Assembly: GCF_003967535.1 (NCBI RefSeq)
Contig: NZ_BIFR01000002.1
Location: forward strand, 682,001-746,000
Origin: Tengunoibacter tsumagoiensis
GTDB lineage: Bacteria; Chloroflexota; Ktedonobacteria; Ktedonobacterales; Ktedonobacteraceae
DNA length: 64,000 bases
Direction: 5' to 3'
In this document: piece by piece, positions 34,201-40,200 of the stretch
Numbering within the stretch: position 1 is the stretch's first letter
How the letters are laid out: each line of letters opens with the position of its first letter
Program-made: the position numbers and the translations under genes
Notes under the pieces: model-generated
Told to the model about the DNA's origin: nothing
Databases searched by the model: none
The model's input: the letters and a program-made list of their open reading frames with translations, nothing else

Positions 34201-37200
34201 TCAGATAATGATGGACTGCGACAGGCCACTATTCCGCAGATCAGTTTTAACTATCTGGGCCAGTTTGACCAGACGTTGAGCCAGACTGCTCTCTTCCGTC
34301 CAGCGTCAGAGTCATCTGGAACGCCTGTCAGCCCACGTGGGCATCGTGAGCATCTGATCGAGATCAATGGCAGCATTAGCGGAGGACAGTTGCACCTCAT
34401 CTGGACCTATAGCCAGCAGGTGCATGAGCAGGAGACGATCAACAGGCTTGCGCAGTCCTATCTCCAGGTGTTGCAAACGCTGATCAGTCATTGTCAGTCG
34501 CCCGAAGCTGGTGGTTATACACCTTCTGATTTTCCTCTGGCAAGGCTGGATCAGAGACAACTGGATGCTATCTGCGGCACAACGCGAGAGATCGAGGCCA
34601 TCTATCCTCTCTCACCTTTGCAGCAGGGCTTATTTTTCCAGAGTCTGTATGCTCCTGGTGAAGGTGACTACATTATTCAGGCAGGCTATACCTTACATGG
34701 TGCCTTTGATCTGGCCGCGTTCAGAGCGTCCTGGCAACAGGTTATCGATCGCCATGCAGTATTCCGCACCGCTTTTACCTGGGAGCTTCTCATTGAGCCG
34801 CTCCAGATCGTTCAGAAGCAGATTGCCGTAACGTTTGAGCAGAAAGACTGGCGCTCCCATTCTGGACAGGAGCAAGCAGACCTTCTTCAGACGTTCTTGC
34901 AGGCCGACCGTAAGCGAGGCTTTGATCTGGCCCAGGCACCTTTGATGCGCCTGACCCTGATTCAGTTAGCGGATGATGTCTATGAATACATCTGGAGCTA
35001 TCATCACCTTCTGTTGGATGGTTGGAGTCTACCACTCGTTACCGGCGAGCTTTTTAGTGGATATGAAGCCCGGCGTCGCAACATTTCGCTGCCACTGACA
35101 CCGGTCTACCCCTATCAAGACTATATCGCCTGGCTTCAGCAGCAAGATCTTCAGCAGGCAGAACGCTTCTGGCGGACACAGTTAGAGGGCTTCACTAGCC
35201 CGACCTTCCTGGGTATTGATACTGCCACCACTTCTACGGCATTGGCACAGCGCACTTATGGTGAGCAGATCGTGCAGTTTTCCGAGCAGGAGACCAGCCA
35301 GCTACAAGAGCTGGCCAGACACCAGTATCTGACCCTGAATACACTGGTGCAGGGAGCCTGGGCCCTGCTGCTGTCTCGTTACAGTGGTCAGGACGATGTC
35401 GTCTTTGGCGCAACTGTTGCGGGCCGTTCTGCGGAAGTCAGCCATATTGAGTCGATGATTGGTCTCTTTATTAATACGCTTCCTATTCGGGTGCATATTC
35501 ATGCCGGGCAGGAGCTTCTGAGCTGGTTGCAGGATCTACAAACATTGCAAAGCGAGTTGCGACAGTATGAATACAGCCCGCTTGTGCAGATTCAGGGATG
35601 GAGTCAGGTAGCGCGTGGGACAGCCCTGTTTGAGAGCCTGCTGATCTTTGAGAACTATCCACTGGGCCAGGATGTCCAGGAGGCTTCTGCCCCTGAATCT
35701 CAGCTCCAGGTGCAGGCAGTTCATGCTCGCGAGCAGACCAACTATCCCCTCTCTCTCTACATTCTGCCGGGACAGCAGATGGTGTTCAAACTCCTGTATG
35801 ATACTTCTCGTTTCCAGGCGGAGAGCGTATCGCGCTTGCTTGAGCATCTCCGCCTGCTCCTTGCGACCTTTGTGGCCTCTCCAACGAAGCCACTGGCTCA
35901 ATGTGGCATTTTGACACCATACGAGCAGCGACAGTTGCAGAGCTATAACCAGACCAATCAGGACTTGCAACCAGCATATTGTATTCATCAGGCATTTGAA
36001 GTCCAGGCGGCTCGCACGCCTGATAAGATTGCGCTGGTTTGTGATCAGCATCAGATCACCTACGCAGAGCTGGATCGACGTGCCAATCAGCTTGCTCATT
36101 ATCTGGTAACCCTTGGAGCAGAGCCTGATCTGGCGATTGGACTGTGCATCGAGCGTTCGGTAGAGATGATGGTCGGATTGCTCGGTATTCTCAAGGCAGG
36201 TGCGGCCTATCTCCCGCTGGACCCGGCTTACCCGCACGAGCGTCTGGCTCTGATGATACAGGATGCCCATGTGCCTATTCTGCTCAGTCAGGAGCATCTG
36301 ATTGAACGCCTTGCGGATCACGAGGCCATCCTGCTTTGCCTGGATCGCGATTGGTCGCTCATCCAACAACAGCCCGGATCTGCACTGAAGCGAGAGGTGC
36401 AGGCAGAGCATCTGGCCTATGTCATCTATACTTCTGGTTCGACTGGCCGCCCCAAAGGCGTAATGATTCCTCATGGAAATGTTCATAATTTCTTCCATGG
36501 TATCGATTGCACCCTGGTAGATCAGCATGAGGGGACCTGGCTGGCTGTAACCAGTATCTCCTTCGATATCTCAGTGTTGGAGCTCTTCTGGACGCTCACG
36601 CGTGGCTTCCGCGTGATTGTGCAGCCAACGCATCCAGCCGAAGAAGAGCTGTCACTTGCTCAATTGATGCAGATACAGCACGTCTCGCATCTACAATGTA
36701 CTCCATCACTGGCCAGCATCCTTCTTCAGGACCCGGATGCAGCAACCAGCATCCAGGAACTTACCAGTATGTTACTAGGTGGTGAGGCGCTCCCTCAATC
36801 GCTGGCGGATGCTATCGGGCAGACGCTCCAGGGCTCCTTGCATAATATGTATGGACCGACCGAAACCACGATCTGGTCCAGTACGCAGCAGATCATGGTG
36901 GGCGAAGTGGTGATGCTAGGCCAGCCACTGTCCAATACGCGAATCTATATCCTGGATCACCATTTTCAGCCAGTCCCAATTGGCGTTGCCGGTGAGATCT
37001 ATATTGCCGGACAGGGGGTCGTACGTGGTTATCTCCAGCAGCCTGCACTGACCGTCGAGCGTTTTATGCCCGATCCATTTGCTGGCATGGAGTCTGTCCA
37101 GCCTGGATCACGGATGTATCGGACAGGCGATCTGGGACGTTTTAGTGCAGAGGGTCGCTTAGAATATCTTGGCCGCGTCGATCAGCAGGTCAAGGTACGG

Positions 37201-40200
37201 GGACATCGCATCGAATTGGGAGAGATCGAGAGTGCGCTCGATCAGCATCCACTGGTACGAGATTGTGCAGTCATTGTGCGCAATGAAAACGCCATTGAGA
37301 AACAACTGGTCGCTTACCTGACTTTCCATACCACTCAGACAGAAAGCGAGCAGGCACTCCAGACGATCCGTGAATATCTCAAGGAACGGCTGCCCCACTA
37401 CATGATCCCCTCTCTCTTCGTGCCAATGGAGACCCTGCCATTGACACCAAATGGCAAGATCAATCGACGAGCGCTACCAGATCCTGAGCAGTGGCAGCAG
37501 GAGAGCAGTCAGGCTTATAGTGCCCCACGGACCATCACAGAACAGATGCTTGCAGCTATCTGGGTACAGGTTCTGGGCCTGAAGCAGGTAAGCACGCAGG
37601 ACAACTTCTTCACACTGGGCGGGCATTCTCTGCTTGCCACACAGCTGATAGCTCGCGTAAGACAGACCTTACAGGTGAACCTACCGGTGCGCAGTCTGTT
37701 TGAAGCGCCAACGATCAGTGAACTGGCGGAACGTGTGGAGCGTGCGCAACAAGAGCGTATTGGCATGGAGGTGCCAGCGCTCCTGCCCGCTCCACGCACA
37801 AAACCGCTCCCGCTGTCTTTTGCTCAGCAGCGTCTCTGGTTTCTTGATCGGCTGGTACCAGGATCGCCATTATATAACATGCCCCTGGTCTTCCGTCTCA
37901 CCCAGACAGTCGCTGTTGCGGCCCTGGAGCAGAGTCTGCGTGAGATAGTGCGGCGTCATGAAGCGTTGCGCACAGGCTTTACCCTGATCGATGAACAGCC
38001 AATCCAGACTATCTATCCAGCGGTGGACCTGTCCTTCCCAATCATCGATCTCAGCGGCATTCCAGCGTCCGAACGAGAGCGAGAGGCCCAATATCTCGCC
38101 ATTGCTGAGGCGCAATCGCCCTTTGATCTGGCCCAGGCACCATTGATGCGCTCGGCTCTCTTGCGCTTGCAGGCGGAGGAACATATCCTCCTGATCACCA
38201 TCCATCATATTATCTTTGATGCCTGGTCGATGAGTATATTGAACCAGGAGCTGACCGCTCTCTACACGGCCTTTGCGCATCATCAACCTTCCCCCTTACC
38301 GGAGGTCGCCCTTCACTATGCAGACTTCGCCGTCTGGCAGCGAGAATGGCTCCAGGGCGAGGTACTGGATAGGCAACTGGCCTACTGGAAAGAGAAGTTA
38401 GCCGGGACATCAGGCATTCTGGAGTTACCGACTGATCGACCACGTCCGCCTCTCCAGAGCTATCAAGGGGCGCAAATTCCTGTTCATCTCTCGCTCACCT
38501 TAACCGAGCAACTGAGGACACTGAGCCAGCAGCTTGGGGCCACTCTCTTCATGACCATACTGACAGCCTTCCAGACGCTGCTCTATCGCTATAGCGGTCA
38601 GGAGGATATCCTGGTTGGCATTCCGATCGCAGAGCGGACACGGCCTGAAACTGAAGCGATCTTTGGCCTCTTCCTCAATACCCTGGTGATTCGTACGGAT
38701 CTGACTGGCGATCCCAGTTTCCGTGAGCTCTTAATACAATGCAGAGAAACGGCGCTAGAGGCTTACGCGCATCAAGATGTGCCCTTTGAGCAGATTGTGG
38801 ATAGCCTCCCACTCACACGTGATCTGAGCCGTTCGCCTCTCTTCCAGGTGGCCTTCTCGTGGCAGAACGCACCAAAAACGGAGCTTGCTTTTACCGATCT
38901 GAACATACAGCCTCTGACAGTGGACAGCGGCACCGCAAAATTTGATCTGATGCTGCTGCTGACCGATAGCCCTTATGGTGTCGGTGGGATCATGGAATAT
39001 AACTCAGACCTGTTCGATAGCGCAACAATTATGCGTATGATCGGACATTTCCAGATCCTGCTGGAGAGTCTCGTGGCCTATCCCGATCAATCGGTGGCAA
39101 CGTTACCGCTGCTTGCTCCAGCCGAACACCATCAGCTCGTGGAGGAGTGGAATGCGACAGAATCCACGTATGCAAACCGCTCCGGCCTGCATCAGCTTGT
39201 AGAAGCCCGGGCGCAGGCGTGTCCAGACGCCATTGCGCTGGTCTTTGAGGAGCAGCAGCTCAGCTATGGCGAACTGGACCGACGCTCTACACAGCTGGCC
39301 TACCTGCTCCACAGCCATGGAGTTAAAGCGGAGGAACTGGTGGGAGTCTGTCTCCCTCGCTCGCTTGAAATGGTCATTGCCATCCTGGGCGTCCTCAAAG
39401 CTGGTGGAGCGTATGTCCCGCTCGATCCCGCCTATCCTACCGAACGGCTGGCCTTTCAACTCGCTGACGCCCAGATCCGCCTGCTGGTGACCCGGGAGAG
39501 CCTGCTTCCCCCTGTGCTTCAGGAGGGATTGGAGGTCATCACCCTCTCTGGTACGTGGGAGTCTACCAACGAACCCATCCTCCCCCTGCCTTCGCTTGAA
39601 GTCCAACCGGAACACCTGGCCTATGTCATCTATACCTCAGGCTCGACCGGGCGGCCCAAGGGTGTAGCCATCACCCATCAGAGCGCCATCAACCTGCTCT
39701 ACTGGGCGCAGGAGACCTTTGCGGCAGAAGCGTTGGAGCGCATGCTGGCCTCGACCTCGCTCTGTTTTGACCTCTCGATCTACGAACTCTTTGTGACGCT
39801 CACCTCTGGAGGTACCGTCGTCATCGTAGAGAATGCACTCACCTTCCCCATTCAGGCCGCTCACCAGCATATCACCCTGATCAATACCGTCCCCTCAGCC
39901 ATTGCAGAACTGTTGCGAGAAGGGCAGATCCCGGCCTCGGTGCACACGATCAATCTGGCCGGTGAGGCACTCTCCGCCACTCTCGTTGCGCAATTGTATG
40001 AGCAGACGACAATCGAGCAGATCTACAACCTGTATGGTCCAACCGAAGATACCACCTACTCAACCTGGGCAAAGTTAGCACATGAGCAGATGGGTGCGGT
40101 TCCCATCGGGCGTCCACGGACCAACACACAGGCCTATGTGCTGGATACTCACCGCCAATTAGTGCCCATGGGCGTCATTGGCGAACTCTATCTGGCCGGT

